Shown: positions 1 through 11,575, counted from the first letter of the stretch. The stretch: 64,000 nt of DNA from Clostridium sp. NkU-1 (GCA_001312405.1 BBDR01000004.1:186001-250000); one strand, 5' to 3'. Notes: generated by a model not told the origin, from the letters alone. Made by a program: numbers and translations.

Positions 1-1532
1 AATGAAAGCGGCGAATTTTTAGGCGTTGCAAACTGCGATATTGATATGTCCAGTATTGCAGAATTAAGTTATGCAAACGGAGGATATAAGACTTCATACA
101 GCTATATTGTTACAAGCAATGGAACTTGTCTGGCCCATACGGCGGATAAAGGAATCGTAGGAAGCGTGCCTAAGTCTGTTTCAGATTATGAAACGATTTT
201 GAAGGCAGTAGCAAACGGAACTTCTGTAACAGATAAAATCAGGAATTCCTATTCTGATGGAAAGACTGCATTGGCTATTCATAAAGCCTTAATTTAGATG
301 GGACTGATGTTAAATGGTCCAGTGCTTTTGTGGTGAATGAAAGCGAGGCCATGAGTTCCGTAACAAAGATCACTTTAGCATTAGCCGGCATTGGTATGAT
401 TGGTTTAGCTGTACTGATACTGGTCAGTGTTGTGGCGCTAAAGAAAGGCCTTGCTCCGGTGGATTCTGTCATGGGGCTTGCAGAAAAGATGAGGAAAGGC
501 GATCTTTCTCACAGCAATGGGGCTGTGATTTATAAAAAAGATGAATTAGGGCTGTTGGCTAAAATCTTTTCGGAAACTTCGGAGGTATTGGGCGGCTATA
601 TCAATGAAATTTCAGAGGTGCTTGAAAATGTGGCTTCAGGCAATCTGGATATTTCAATTGAAAGAGACTTTATAGGAGATTTTAATAAAATAAAGCTTGA
701 TTTATGCCGTATTTTGGATTCACTAAATGATACCTTCAGCGAAATGAGAGTAGCGGCTGAACAGGTGGCAACCGGTGCAGAACAGTTTTCTGACGGTTCC
801 CAGTCCCTGAGCCAGGGGTCAATTGAACAGGCAAGTTCGGTAGAAGAACTTTCTGCCAAAATCATGGAGATCACCAATCAGGTCAAGGAAAGCGCAATGT
901 ACGCCAATAATGCCAATAATAAAGCTGAGATCGTTGGAACGGAGCTGGTAAACAGTAATAAACAGATGAATGAACTACTTAAGTCCATAGGTGATATTAC
1001 TGAAACCTCCAGCCAGATCGGAAATATTATAAAGACGATTGAAGATATTGCATTCCAGACTAATATACTGGCTCTTAATGCGGCTGTTGAAGCTGCCAGG
1101 GCCGGAGAAGCAGGAAAAGGATTTGCAGTTGTTGCGGATGAAGTGAGGAATCTTGCGTCAAAGAGTGCAGAGGCAGCTAAGAATACTACCGTTTTAATTG
1201 AAAGTTCTCTTCATTCCGTACAGGAGGGGGCTAAATTTGCTGAGATTGCAGCGGCTTCACTTGGAAATGTTGTGACAGGGGCCAGAGAAATTATTTCGGA
1301 TATAGCTGAAATTTCAGAAAAAACAGAGGTGCAGTCTTCCTCTTTAGAAGAAGTTACAACGGGCCTTGAACAGATTTCAAGTGTTGTTCAGACCAATGCG
1401 GCGATCGCTGAGGAAAGCGCTGCTACCAGTCAGGAATTATCGGCACAGGCGCAGTTACTGAAAGAACAGATTGCAAGATTTATAATAAAGAAAAAAGGTC
1501 TTTTAATAAAATATCTCATTAAGAGCATATAG
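1..1532 (+). CDS. Methyl-accepting chemotaxis protein, 5' end outside window
   Basis: This is a membrane chemoreceptor that relays ligand binding to the CheA/CheW kinase complex. The gene enters from the left edge already in frame, so the N-terminus and first membrane helix are missing. Visible parts are the end of a Cache-type extracellular sensor (to about base 350), a transmembrane helix (about 360-445), a HAMP region (about 445-740), and a long signalling coiled coil. The highly conserved hairpin tip reads [20 protein letters not shown] near base 1050. One frame break lies near 285-297, where a TAG interrupts the Cache part and the next frame continues it. The last 15 or so residues (lysine- and isoleucine-rich) are unlike the usual tail and may be misread too. 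The ligand is not predictable. Confidence 0.93.
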
Positions 1533-1535
1533 ACG

Positions 1536-1580
1536 GCAGGTTTGCACAAGATTATGATGACTGTGTAAACCTGCTTTTTA
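1536..1580 (+). terminator. Rho-independent terminator after the chemoreceptor
   Basis: A perfect 13-bp stem (gcaggtttgcaca with tgtgtaaacctgc) is followed by ttttta. It sits directly after the receptor stop codon. Confidence 0.85.
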
Positions 1581-1731
1581 TATAGGTATTGGGTATGAAT
1601 ACTTTAAACTCGTTCAGGAAATATTATAAAGTCAATTAGCATAAAAAGCAGGTTTTTTCTTCCGGATAGAAGAGATAAATTGTGCAAAATCCTGAAAAAT
1701 AGTAAGAAATAATATTTCTCGAATAAACGTG

Positions 1732-1760
1732 TTGACGAAATAAAGTAATCGTATTATATT
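1732..1760 (+). promoter_or_regulatory. Sigma-A type promoter of the fructose operon
   Basis: TTGACG (1732-1737) and TATATT (1755-1760) are separated by 17 bases. They lie 50 bases before fruK, which has an AGGAG ribosome site. No DeoR-type regulator gene precedes the operon in this window. Confidence 0.7.
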
Positions 1761-1809
1761 ATAGGAGAGGGAAGAAATAAAATTTTATAGATAAAAGGAG
1801 AGGTGACAT

Positions 1810-2726
1810 ATGATTTACACCGTAACATTTAATCCGGCATTGGATTATGTCGTAAGGGTAGATCACTTCACACTTGGAGCTGTCAATAGAACTGAGCAGG
1901 AAAGCATCTATTATGGGGGAAAAGGACTGAATGTATCTGCGGTTTTATCGACATTGGGGTATGGAAATACCGCACTGGGCTTTGTGGCAGGGTTTACCGG
2001 AGAAGAAATTGAACGGGGAGTCAAGGGCCTTGGGTTTCAGTCGGATTTTATCCGGGTTGAAAAGGGGCTGTCCAGGATCAATGTGAAGCTTAAATCCCAG
2101 GAAGAGACAGAGATCAACGGCATGGGTCCTGAAATCACCGGAAAAGACGTAAAGCAGCTTTTTGAAAAACTGGACCGTCTGACGGCCGGGGATGTTCTGG
2201 TCTTATCTGGCAGCATTCCAAAATCCATTGACGATGACATTTATGAGCGGATCATGAGGTCATTGGACGGAAGGGGAGTCCGTACGGTGGTGGATGCAAC
2301 AAAGGATCTGCTTATTAATGTACTTCCTTACCAGCCATTTCTCATTAAGCCCAATAATCATGAGCTGGGAGAGATGTTTGGCGTAACCCTTCATGGCCCG
2401 GAGGAGATCATCAGCTATGGAAAGCGCCTACAGGAAAAAGGCGCCAGAAATGTGCTGATTTCCATGGCAGGAGACGGAGCTATCCTGATTACGGAACAAG
2501 AGGAAGTGTTCCGGATGGGAGTGCCAAAGGGAACGGTGAAGAATTCCGTAGGAGCAGGAGATTCCATGGTGGCCGGATTTATTGCAGGTTACCTGGAAAA
2601 CGGCAGCTATAAGCACGCCCTGCGCTTAGGAAGCGCAGCGGGAAGCGCCAGCGCTTCTCAGAGGGGCTTGCAGGCAAGGAAGATATTATGAGACTGTATG
2701 AAGAATTATCAAAGGAGGGGTTTTGA
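1810..2726 (+). CDS. fruK: 1-phosphofructokinase
   Basis: FruK phosphorylates fructose 1-phosphate (the product of the fructose PTS) to fructose 1,6-bisphosphate in the cytoplasm. The start MIYTVTFNPALDYVV is typical of the family. PfkB-family signatures are visible: GGKGLN near residue 37 and the catalytic VGAGDS near residue 248. The uninterrupted frame stops at 2691. Switching frame near 2665 gives a natural tail ending KEGF with a TGA at 2724-2726, which overlaps the ATG of fruA. The restored length of about 305 residues fits the family. It is the first gene of a fruK-fruA operon. Confidence 0.93.
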
Positions 2727-4642
2727 TGAGAATTACAGAATTGCTGAAAAAGGAAAGCATTGAACTGGGAGTAAAGGTTTCCGGCAAGGAAGAGGCCATT
2801 GACAGGCTGGTGGACTTAATGGAAGCCGGCGGAAGGCTTAAGGGTAAGGCCGGATACAAGGAAGGGATTCTGGCAAGGGAAGCGCTGGGAAGCACGGCAG
2901 TGGGTGACGGAATCGCCATTCCCCATGCAAAGGTAGCGGCAGTAAAGGAGCCGGGCCTTTCTGCATGGTAGTGCCGGAGGGCGTGGATTATGAAGCTTTT
3001 GACGGCTCACTTGCCCATTTGATCTTTATGATCGCAGCACCGGAAGGAGAAGCAGATGTCCACCTGGAGGCATTATCCAGGCTTTCTACCCTTCTCATGG
3101 ACCCGGATTTTAAAAGTGATTTAATGAAAGCCCAATCAAAGGAAGAATTTTTACGTCTCATTGACGATAAAGAATCAGAACGGTATCAGAAGAGAGAAGA
3201 AAAATCAGAACCTGGGGCAAAGGCCCGCACCGGATATCAGGTTTTGGCAGTGACTGCATGTCCTACGGGAATTGCCCATACCTTTATGGCGGCAGAGAAC
3301 TTGGAGCAGCAGGGGAAGAAGCTGGGGATTGCGCTTAAGGCAGAGACCAACGGAGCAGAAGGCGCCGGCAATGTCCTTACAAAGGATGAGATTGCTGCAG
3401 CGGACGGAATCATCATAGCTGCAGATAAAAAGGTGGATATGGCCCGGTTTGACGGAAAGCGGGTGGTCATGGCCACTGTAACGGAAGGCATCCAAAAGGG
3501 AGAAGAACTGATCAAAAAAGCGGTCAGCACAGAGACTCCTGTTTACCATCATTCAGAGTCTGCTTCCTCATCAGAGGACAGGGAGCAGGAACATGTCGGC
3601 CGCTCCATCTATAAGCATTTGATGAACGGCGTTTCCCACATGCTTCCTTTCGTGATCGGCGGAGGTATTTTAATTGCTCTGGCTTCCTGTTTGACGATTA
3701 TTCCATTGATCCTTCTAATTTTGGCAAGAACACTCCCCTGGCCGCTTACTTAAAGACCATTGGAGAGCAGGCATTTGGAATGATGCTTCCGGTTCTGGCA
3801 GGATACATTGCCATGAGCATTGCGGACCGTCCCGGCCTGGCAGTGGGATTTGTCGGCGGACTTATTGCTAAAATGGGCGCCACCTTTGCAAACCCGGCAG
3901 GTGGAAGCGTGAACTCAGGCTTTCTTGGAGCTTTATTAGCCGGTTTTATCGGCGGATACATTGTGATCATGCTTAAAAAGGCATTCAGCAAGCTTCCAAA
4001 GTCCCTGGAAGGAATCAAGCCTGTTCTTTTATATCCGCTCATCGGTATTTTACTTGTAGCCGTGGTAACTACCTTTATCAATCCTTTTGTAGGCGCTATT
4101 AACGATGGAATTACGGGCCTGCTGAACGGTATGGGCGGTACCAGCAAGATCATTCTGGGTGCTGTGGTCGGCGGCATGATGTCCGTGGATATGGGCGGTC
4201 CTGTGAATAAGGCTGCTTATGTGTTTGGTACGGCTCAGTTAGCGGAAGGCAATTTTGATATTATGGCGGCTGTTATGGCTGGCGGTATGGTTCCGCCTAT
4301 TGCTGTTGCTCTCTGCACCACATTTTTCAAAAAGAAATTTACGGAAAAAGAGCGTCAGTCAGGTGTAGTTAACTATATTATGGGATTGTCCTTTATTTCT
4401 GAGGGAGCCATTCCCTTTGCAGCCGCTGACCCAATCCGTGTAATTCCTTCCTGTATCATAGGTTCTGCAGTAGCAGGCGGTCTTTCCATGGCTCTTGGCT
4501 GCACCTTCGGGCGCCTCATGGAGGTATTTTTGTCCTTCCTACCATTGGAAATCCTTTTGGATACCTGATAGCCATTATCATAGGTTCTGCCGCAGGCTGC
4601 CTTATATTAGCAGCGTTAAAGAAGAATCTGGAAACAGAATAA
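2726..4642 (+). CDS. fruA: Fructose-specific PTS enzyme IIABC
   Basis: This phosphotransferase permease imports fructose and phosphorylates it at carbon 1. The domain order is IIA (phospho-His in GIAIPHAK near base 2920), IIB (phospho-Cys in VTACPTGIAHTF near 3250) and membrane IIC (from about 3600). Frame breaks lie near 2965, 3700 and 4540. Reading across them gives a continuous IIABC protein of about 638 residues ending LKKNLETE at 4642, a normal length for the family. The ATG at 2726 overlaps the fruK stop, so translation is probably coupled. Confidence 0.92.
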
Positions 4643-4652
4643 GGTGTTTAAG

Positions 4653-4684
4653 GCGCCCCGGCGTTGCGGCTGGGGCGCTTTACT
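4653..4684 (+). terminator. GC-rich hairpin after fruA
   Basis: A stem of gcgcccc with ggggcgc is followed only by ttta, so the U-tract is weak. The position immediately after fruA supports a terminator role. Confidence 0.5.
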
Positions 4685-4797
4685 GCATCCTGGAAATGGG
4701 TGGATTTTTTTTCCGGTTATGTTTTATAATCTTAAGAAGCAGGATAGAATCGTCAGAGAAAGGGGTTAAGCAGTAAAAGAACAGGAAGGAGAAAACG

Positions 4798-5450
4798 ATG
4801 TATAAATGCTGTATATTTGATCTGGACGGTACCATTATCAATACCATTCAATCCCTGGCTTACAGCATCAGCCTGACCATGGAGCATTTTGGATATGGGC
4901 CGGTTGATGTGGATCACACCAAGAAATTTGTAGGCGATGGATTTAAAAAGCTGGTTGAACGGGCCTTATTTATTCGGGAGATGATAAGCTGACCCATTAT
5001 GAGGAAGCCCTTGCATTTTATGAGGATACCTTTGAGAAAAACTGCCTTTACAAGGTGGAGCCATACGAAGGGATGCCAGAGCTTTTGAAGTTTCTTAAAG
5101 ATAAGGGAATCAAGATCGGGGTACTTACCAACAAAGGCCATGAACGGGCCGTTGAATGTGTGGAAGCTGTTTATGGCAAAGGCTTTTTTGATTTAATTAC
5201 CGGGGAGGGCAATGGGGTCAAATGCAAGCCTGATCCCTCAGGAGCCTTTATGACAGCAGAGCACTTTCAGGCAAAGCCTTCGGAGTGCCTTTATTTTGGA
5301 GATACCAATACGGATATGAAGACAGGCATTCATGCCGGAATGGATACAGCAGCCGTAACCTGGGGGTTTCGTGACCGGGCGGAGCTGGAAGCATTTCATC
5401 CCAGGTACATGATCAGCCATCCCGATGAGATCAAGCATATTTTTGAATAA
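4798..5450 (+). CDS. HAD-family phosphatase, phosphoglycolate phosphatase-like
   Basis: This is a cytoplasmic haloacid-dehalogenase superfamily hydrolase that probably removes phosphate from a small metabolite. Motif I is FDLDGT with the nucleophile Asp at residue 8. Motif II is in VLTNKG, motif III in KCKPDP and motif IV in GDTNTDM. A frame break near 4975 separates the N-terminal 64 residues from the rest, and the joined product of about 217 residues has the usual length. An AGGAG ribosome site precedes the ATG. Substrate is uncertain. The location after the fructose operon could suggest sugar phosphates, but this is inference. Confidence 0.87.
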
Positions 5451-5476
5451 AATTTAAAAATAATGGTAAATTAAGG

Positions 5477-5508
5477 AGAGATATGTAAGAGTATCTCTTC
5501 TTTTTTAT
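5477..5508 (+). terminator. Rho-independent terminator after the HAD gene
   Basis: The arms agagata and tatctct are separated by eight bases and followed by a T-rich tract (tcttttttattt). Confidence 0.65.
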
Positions 5509-5528
5509 TTGGCAATGTGGGAGGAACT

Positions 5529-6548
5529 ATGACGAATCACTTAAAATGGGGATTGATTATGATAGCGGCTGTCTGGGCTGCGTTAATAGGGATTATGCTG
5601 GGATATACCTGGAACATCATGCATATGCCCCAGAGGGCTCCAAATGTACAGATCCCTCAGATGCAAAATCCGAATATAAGCATTGAGACCCAGGAAAAAA
5701 TGGAAGGCTACTGGACCGTGGCGGTGTTTGGCGTGGATTCCAGGGAAGGAACTCTGGGAAAGGGTACCAGGTCGGATATGCAGATGATCCTTAATGTAGA
5801 TCTTGGCACCGGAGAAATCCGTCTGGTTTCTGTCTACCGGGACACCTATTTAAGAATCGATGATAAGGAGCGGTATGATAAGATCAATGAGGCGTATTTT
5901 AAAGGAGGCCATATACAGGCCATTGAGGCTTTAAGGGAAAATCTGGATTTAAGCATTGACGATTATGCATCATTTAGCTGGAAAGCCGTTGCGGATGCCA
6001 TCAATCTTCTGGGAGGGATCGATGTGGATATCAGCCATGAGGAATTCCGGGTGATTAATGGCTTTATTACGGAAACTGTGGAATCTACAGGCGTAGGCTC
6101 CCATCACTTAAAGCAGGAAGGCCCTAATCACTTAGACGGGGTCCAGGCAGTTGCCTATGCAAGGCTCAGGAAAATGGATACGGATTTTAAGCGTACTGAG
6201 CGGCAGAGAGAGGTAGTGGACCTGGCGCTTAAAAAGGCCAGGGAAGCGGATGCGGCAACCTTAACAAAGGTGGTTACCGCCGTGCTTCCCCAGATATCCA
6301 CCAGCATCGGTATGAAGGATATGCTTCCCTTGATGAAAAATGTAAAAAGGTTTCACCTGACTGAAACGGAAGGCTTCCCGTCAAAGCTTAAGGATGTGAT
6401 GATCGGAAAAAGAGACTGTGTTGTCCCTGTGACCCTGGAGTCAAACGTAATAAGGCTTCACCAGTTTCTGTTTGATGAAGAAAACTATGAGCCTTCCGAT
6501 ACGGTAAAAGAAATCAGCAGACAGATCGAACTTCGGATAAAAAAATAA
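5529..6548 (+). CDS. LCP (LytR-CpsA-Psr) family cell-wall protein
   Basis: LCP enzymes transfer wall polymers such as teichoic acids or capsule from a lipid carrier to peptidoglycan, outside the membrane. One N-terminal membrane helix (about residues 5-25) precedes the LCP domain. Conserved features are GVDSR, GTRSDMQM, VYRDTY, YDKINEAY and RLRKMDTDFKRTERQR, the last with the arginines that bind the pyrophosphate lipid. I chose the ATG at 5529 because GGAGG lies 5 bases upstream. A GTG at 5517 would include the ribosome site in the gene. The frame is intact (339 residues). Confidence 0.9.
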   Translation: MTNHLKWGLIMIAAVWAALIGIMLGYTWNIMHMPQRAPNVQIPQMQNPNISIETQEKMEGYWTVAVFGVDSREGTLGKGTRSDMQMILNVDLGTGEIRLVSVYRDTYLRIDDKERYDKINEAYFKGGHIQAIEALRENLDLSIDDYASFSWKAVADAINLLGGIDVDISHEEFRVINGFITETVESTGVGSHHLKQEGPNHLDGVQAVAYARLRKMDTDFKRTERQREVVDLALKKAREADAATLTKVVTAVLPQISTSIGMKDMLPLMKNVKRFHLTETEGFPSKLKDVMIGKRDCVVPVTLESNVIRLHQFLFDEENYEPSDTVKEISRQIELRIKK

Positions 6549-6565
6549 GGGCTGAAAAGGTGTTT

Positions 6566-6619
6566 GGCCTGTAAAGGGCAGAAGGAAGTTTTTCTTCTTA
6601 TGTCTTTTACAGGCCTTTT
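6566..6619 (+). terminator. Rho-independent terminator after the LCP gene
   Basis: The 10-bp arms ggcctgtaaa and tttacaggcc are followed by tttt. The loop is long (about 30 bases) and contains a second small A/T-rich hairpin. Confidence 0.75.
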
Positions 6620-6702
6620 CCTGTTCAAATAAAAAAACTGTCCTTTTCCTTCTGTTTAAAATGTGCTATACTATGCAAATGGAATCAGATAGGAGATGAA
6701 AA

Positions 6703-7692
6703 ATGAATAAAAACAGCTTAAAAAAAACTCCTGTTTTTATGCCTGGCCATTCCTTTTGCAGCCGTGGCCTTATGGGGCTGCAGCAGAAATGACAGGCCCT
6801 CTGATACGGGAGAGCCTAAGCTCAAGGTCGTGACGACCCTGTTTCCATACTATGATTTTACAAGACAAGTAGCCGGTGACAGAGTGGAGCTGACCATGGT
6901 AGTTCCGGCAGGAATGGACAGTCACTCTTTTGAGCCAACTCCTGCAGATGTACAGACCATCCGGGAGGCAGATGTTTTAATATGCAACGGGGGAGCCCTG
7001 GAGCACTGGCTTTCCCAGGTTCTTAACGCGGTTGATTCCAGTGCCATGACCGTTGTTACGGGAATGGATTATGTGGATACGGTACAGGAAGAACTGGTGG
7101 AAGGGATGGAAGAGGAAGAGCACCAGCACCAGGAAGACGGGGATGACCATGGCGGGGACATAGAATATGATGAGCACATCTGGACTTCCCCTGTGAATGC
7201 CATGACTCTGGTGGAGGCTATCCGGGATACCCTTACAGAAAAGGATCCTGAAAACCGGAGCTATTATGAAGAGAGAGCAAAGGCGTACCTTGATAAGCTT
7301 AAAAAGCTTGACGGAGAGTTTCGCAAGGTGGCAGAGAATAAAAAGCGGGATATGATCATTGTAGGAGATAAATTTCCTTTCCGTTACCTGGCGGACGAAT
7401 ACGGCCTGTCCTACCGGGCAGCGTTTTCCGGATGCAGCACGGATACGGAACCCAGCGCCAGAACCATTGCCTATCTCATTGATAAAATGCGCCTGGAACA
7501 GATTCCGGTGATCTATTACCTGGAGCTTTCCAGCCACCGGGTGTCTGAGATCATTGCAGAGGAGACAGGGGCAGAACCCTTTTGCTTCATTCCTGCCACA
7601 ATGTTTCAAGGCGGGAGTTTGACAGCGGTATTACTTATCTTGATCTTATGGAACAGAATGTGATTAATTTAACAAGAGGATTGGATGAATGA
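6703..7692 (+). CDS. znuA: Zn/Mn ABC transporter, substrate-binding lipoprotein
   Basis: This is the extracellular metal-binding lipoprotein of a cluster A-I ABC importer. The restored start gives a signal peptide ending in a lipobox (ALWGC). Metal-ligand regions include the His in MDSHSFEPTP and the His of DEHIWTSP. Between them is an acidic, His-rich loop (EEEEHQHQEDGDDHGG), typical of zinc binders. Frame breaks are near 6720 (one A too many in a run) and near 7580. The corrected C-terminus reads LLHSCHNVS and then TYLDLMEQN, matching the family. A TATACT box at 6667-6672 is the likely -10. The stop at 7692 overlaps znuC. Zinc is more likely than manganese because of the His loop and the GTPases downstream. 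Confidence 0.87.
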
Positions 7693-8391
7693 GCCATTAA
7701 TACAATGCAGTCATGTGGATTTTGGATATGAGAACCAGGATGCTGTGGTGGATGTGACGATGGACGTTAATCCAGGGGAGTATGTCTGCATCGTTGGAGA
7801 GAACGGTTCCGGAAAGAGCACTTTGATGAAGGGGCTTTTAGGGCTGTTAAAGCCTACAGACGGCGTTATATCCGTGTCTGATGAACTAAAAAAAAGCGGA
7901 ATCGGTTATTTGCCTCAGCAGACTGCGGCCCAGAAGGATTTCCCGGCAACGGTTTATGAAGTGGTCTTATCCGGCTGTTTAAGCCGCAGAGGAATCCGGC
8001 CCTTTTATTCAGGGAAGGAAAAAAAGGCTTGCGGTTCAAAATATGGAACGGCTGGGGATTAAAGCCCTTGCCGGAAAATGCTACCGGGAACTGTCAGGGG
8101 GCCAGCAGCAGAGAACCCTGATTGCAAGCACTCTGCGCCACTGATAAGCTTCTGATCATGGATGAGCCTATTACAGGTCTTGACCCCTCTGCCATAACGG
8201 AATTTTATGAAATAATCCGCAAATTGAACCGTGAGGAAGGGGTTGCCATTCTGATGGTGTCCCATGATATTGCCAATGTAGTGAAGCAGGCGGACAAGAT
8301 CCTTCATTTAAAACGGGAGGTCCTGTTTTACGGACCAACTGAGGACTATTTAAAAAGCAATGCCGGATTTATTGATACAGGAGGTGCGTAA
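7685..8391 (+). CDS. znuC: Zn/Mn ABC transporter, ATP-binding protein
   Basis: This ATPase powers metal uptake. Walker A is GENGSGKST, the signature is LSGGQQQR and Walker B is LLIMDEP. Frame breaks are near 8022 (seven As where six restore the frame) and near 8125 (two bases apparently missing). The corrected protein has about 235 residues, as expected. The ATG at 7685 lies inside the end of znuA, so the two are probably translationally coupled. znuB follows after 2 bases. Confidence 0.88.
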
Positions 8392-8393
8392 AG

Positions 8394-9261
8394 ATGGGAA
8401 TAATTGGTGAAATGCTGTCCTATCCGTTTCTGGTAAGGGCCCTGGCAGGAGGAATCCTGGTTTCCTTATGCGCATCCCTTTTAGGCGTCAGCCTGGTGCT
8501 GAAACGGTATTCCATGATTGGTGACGGACTGTCTCATGTCTCCTTTGGAGCCCTGTCCTTTGCGGTGGCCTTTGGCTGGTCCCCTTTAAGGATATCCGTG
8601 CCCGTGGTGGTGGTGGCCGCATTTTTCCTTCTGCGCATCACAGAGAATGGAAAGATAAAAAGCGATGCAGCCATTGCCATGATATCTGCCGTTGCCCTGG
8701 CAGCAGGCATTATCATCACTTCCATGACAACAGGAATGACAACGGATGTGAGCAGCTATATGTTTGGAAGCATACTGGCCATGAGCAAAGAGGATGTCCG
8801 TTTAAGCGTGATCCTGTCCTTTCTTGTGCTGGGCCTGTTTTTGATTTGCTATAATAAAATCTTTGCTGTGACCTTTGACGAAAGCTTTGCAAGGGCAACG
8901 GGAGTGAGAGTATCCTGGTACAATGTTCTGATTGCGGTTTTAACCGCAGTTACCATTGTTCTTGGAATGAGGATGATGGGAGCCATGCTGATTTCCAGCC
9001 TCATTATTTTTCCTTCCCTTACCTCCATGCGCGTGTTTAAAAGCTTCCGGGGAGTGGTTATATGTTCAGGGATTTTGTCGGTCGTGTGTTTTGTGATCGG
9101 TATGATGGCCTCCTATCGTTATTCCACCCCGCGGGAGCCAGTGTGGTGATGGTGAATTTGGCGGCATTTCTGGTTTTCTCAGCTGCAGGCTATGGGATAA
9201 GAATGAGCCGGGCCGATAAAAAGCGGGCCATGGGACCGCAAGAAAAGAGGAAAGTCAGTGA
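8394..9261 (+). CDS. znuB: Zn/Mn ABC transporter, membrane permease
   Basis: This ABC-3 family permease has about eight membrane helices, with MIGDGLSHVSFGALSFAV near residue 42 as a family hallmark. The open frame continues to 9149, but a frame break near 9130 restores the usual STPAGASVVMVNLAAFLVF segment. The 3' end is uncertain. The restored frame runs without a stop into trkH, whereas a TGA at 9259-9261 in another frame gives a sensible end just before the trkH ATG. A second break near 9235 is therefore likely. Confidence 0.85.
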
Positions 9262-9262
9262 G

Positions 9263-10625
9263 ATGAACATGGAAGAAAAACAATTAAAACGTGCCAGACG
9301 GCACATAAGCCAGACGCAGTTTATTGCTTATGGATTTTTTTGTCTGATCATGACAGGAGCCCTTCTTTTGATGCTTCCGATTTCCAGCAGGGATGGGCAG
9401 TCTGAAGACTTTTTTAAGCTGTCTGTTTACCGCTACCAGCGCCTCCTGTGTGACAGGACTGATTGTCAGGGATACCTGGACCCAGTGGTCTTTGTTTGGA
9501 CAGATGGTGATTATGACGATGATACAGATCGGCGGTCTTGGGTTTGTAACGGTTGGCGTGTTTATTTCCATTGTGCTCAGACGGAAGATCGGATTAAAAG
9601 AGAGAGGTCTTTTGCAGGAAAGCGTCAATACCTTGCAGATCGGCGGAGTTGTAAGGCTGGCGAAAGGGATTATAAAAGGAACCTTTCTCTTTGAAGGAAC
9701 AGGAGCCATCCTTCTGGCCCTCCGCTTTATTCCGAAATACGGGTTCTGGCGGGGGCTGTTTTACGGCATTTTCCACTCCATTTCCGCCTTCTGCAATGCT
9801 GGATTTGATTTAATGGGACATCAGGCGCCCTATAGTTCCTTTGTCTCCTATTACGATGACTGGCTGGTGAATCTGGTCATTATGTCTCTGATCATTATAG
9901 GCGGTATCGGTTTTATCGTATGGGAAGATCTATATAAGAACAAGCTTCACTTTAAAAAAATACATGCTCCATACCAAAATGGTTTTGGTGAGCACCGGGG
10001 TTCTGGTTTTTGGAAGCGGATTCCTTTTCTATCTGCTGGAAAGGAACAATCTTTTGGTGGGAATGAATGCCAGCGGACAGATCCTAACGTCCATGTTCAG
10101 TTCTGTAACAGCCAGAACAGCCGGTTTTAATACCACCGATACAGCGTCGCTGACCGATGGAAGCAAGCTGCTTACCATAATCCTCATGTTCATCGGAGGA
10201 AGCCCCGGGTCAACGGCAGGAGGAATTAAGACCACGACGATCTTTGTCCTTCTTATGTGCGTACATTCCAATATTAAGCAGACCTATGGGGTCAATATTT
10301 TCGGAAGGCGCCTGGAAGAGAACGTCATTAAGCGGGCAGGCGCTATTTTGACCATCAACCTGTTTTTGGCTCTTTCCGCATCTCTTGCCATTATGGCAAT
10401 TCAGCCTCTGGGATTTTCGGATATCCTGTTTGAAACGGCATCAGCCATCGGAACGGTAGGAATGACCACAGGCATTACCAGGGATCTTTATCCTGTATCA
10501 CGGGTGATCATCATTATTCTCATGTACAGCGGAAGGATCGGAAGCTTGTCATTTGCCCTGGCATTTGCCAGAGCCAGCGGAAGGCTCATGTGGAACAAGT
10601 AGCGGAAACCATCAATGTAGGTTAG
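9263..10625 (+). CDS. trkH: Trk/Ktr potassium transporter membrane subunit
   Basis: This K+ translocating subunit works with a regulatory RCK protein, encoded next. Four membrane-pore-membrane repeats are visible, with filter-like segments TATSASCVTGL, SISAFCNAGFD, TARTAGFNT and SAIGTVGMTTG. Frame breaks lie near 9415, 9960 and 10575. The last one restores a tail ending ETINVG with a TAG at 10623-10625, better than the premature TAG at 10602. Restored length is about 454 residues, normal for KtrB/TrkH. The order znuB-trkH-trkA with 1-20 base gaps suggests co-transcription, although the functions differ. Confidence 0.88.
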
Positions 10626-10643
10626 AGGAAAAGGAGTGAAATC

Positions 10644-11296
10644 ATGAAATCAATATTAATTATTGGACTCGGCCGGTTTGGCCATCATCTGTGTCTTAAT
10701 ATGGCAAAGCTTGGAAACGATGTCATGATCGTGGACCAGAAAGAAGAGTGCCTGGAAGACCTGCTTCCTTATGTGACCAGCGCAAAAATCGGTGACTGCA
10801 CCAATGAAACAGTCTTAAAAAGCCTGGGAATAGCTAATTTCGATCTGTGCTTTGTATGCATCGGAACGAACTTCCAAAGCAGTCTGGAAATTACCAGCCT
10901 GGTCAAGGAGCTGGGGGCAGGAGAGTCATCAGCAAGGCAAACCGTGACATTCATGCCAAATTCCTGCTGAGAAACGGTGCGGATGAGGTCATTTATCCGG
11001 ACAGGGACATTGCAGAAAAGCTGGCTGTCCGGTACAGCACGGATCATGTGTTTGACTATATTGAGCTGACACCGGAATATTCCATTTATGAGATTCCTCC
11101 TCTTCCGGAATGGGTGCATAAGACCATAAGGGAAATGGATATCAGAAACCGGTATCATATCAGTGTCCTTGGAATCAAGCGGGAAGGCAGGGCTCAGCTC
11201 ATGCCGCCGGCAGATTATGTGATTCAGGCTCAGGAGCATTTGATGGTCATTGGCAAAAGAGAGCATATTGAGCATATATTAAAGGAACTAAAGTAG
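10644..11296 (+). CDS. trkA: Trk/Ktr potassium uptake regulatory subunit (RCK)
   Basis: This cytoplasmic gating subunit binds nucleotide and controls TrkH. The N-terminal Rossmann motif is GLGRFGHHL, followed by the acidic end of strand two (IVDQKEE). A C-terminal RCK_C domain begins near base 11080. A frame break lies near 10918, and the restored junction reads VKELGARRVISKA, a conserved stretch. AAGGAG precedes the ATG. The restored length is about 217 residues. Confidence 0.9.
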
Positions 11297-11317
11297 GGAA
11301 GCAATAGGAGGTTTGTT

Positions 11318-11521
11318 ATGCCTGCATGGTTAGCTTCTAACGGTTCGACGGTTTTAGTAGCCCTTGTCATTTTGGTGCTGGTGTGTATTTCGATCAGGCA
11401 ATTCATTAAAAATAAGGGAAAAGGCGGCTGCGGTCATTGCGGCGGGTGCTGCAGCCATTGCAGCGGAGGATGCAATCAATGCATCTTTGGAAATGCTGAT
11501 GAGGAAAAGAAGGAATCATAA
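11318..11521 (+). CDS. FeoB-associated Cys-rich membrane protein family
   Basis: This is a 67-residue protein with one N-terminal membrane helix (residues 12-27), then a basic stretch and a Cys/Gly/His-rich tail (GGCGHCGGCCSHCSGGCNQC) able to bind metal. This layout matches the small FeoB-associated Cys-rich family, usually found beside the ferrous iron transporter. No feoA or feoB is visible here. Its function is not established. An AGGAGG ribosome site lies 6 bases before the ATG. Confidence 0.75.
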   Translation: MPAWLASNGSTVLVALVILVLVCISIRQFIKNKGKGGCGHCGGCCSHCSGGCNQCIFGNADEEKKES

Positions 11522-11537
11522 AGAGGAAAAGAATGAA

Positions 11538-11575
11538 GGAGGATGCCCATATGTTTTAGGGCATCCTCCTTCCGG
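11538..11575. terminator. Bidirectional terminator between convergent genes
   Basis: A perfect 11-bp stem (ggaggatgccc with gggcatcctcc) lies between the plus-strand small Cys-rich gene and the minus-strand IIC gene. T-rich flank exists on the right side for the plus strand. It probably stops both transcripts. Confidence 0.7.
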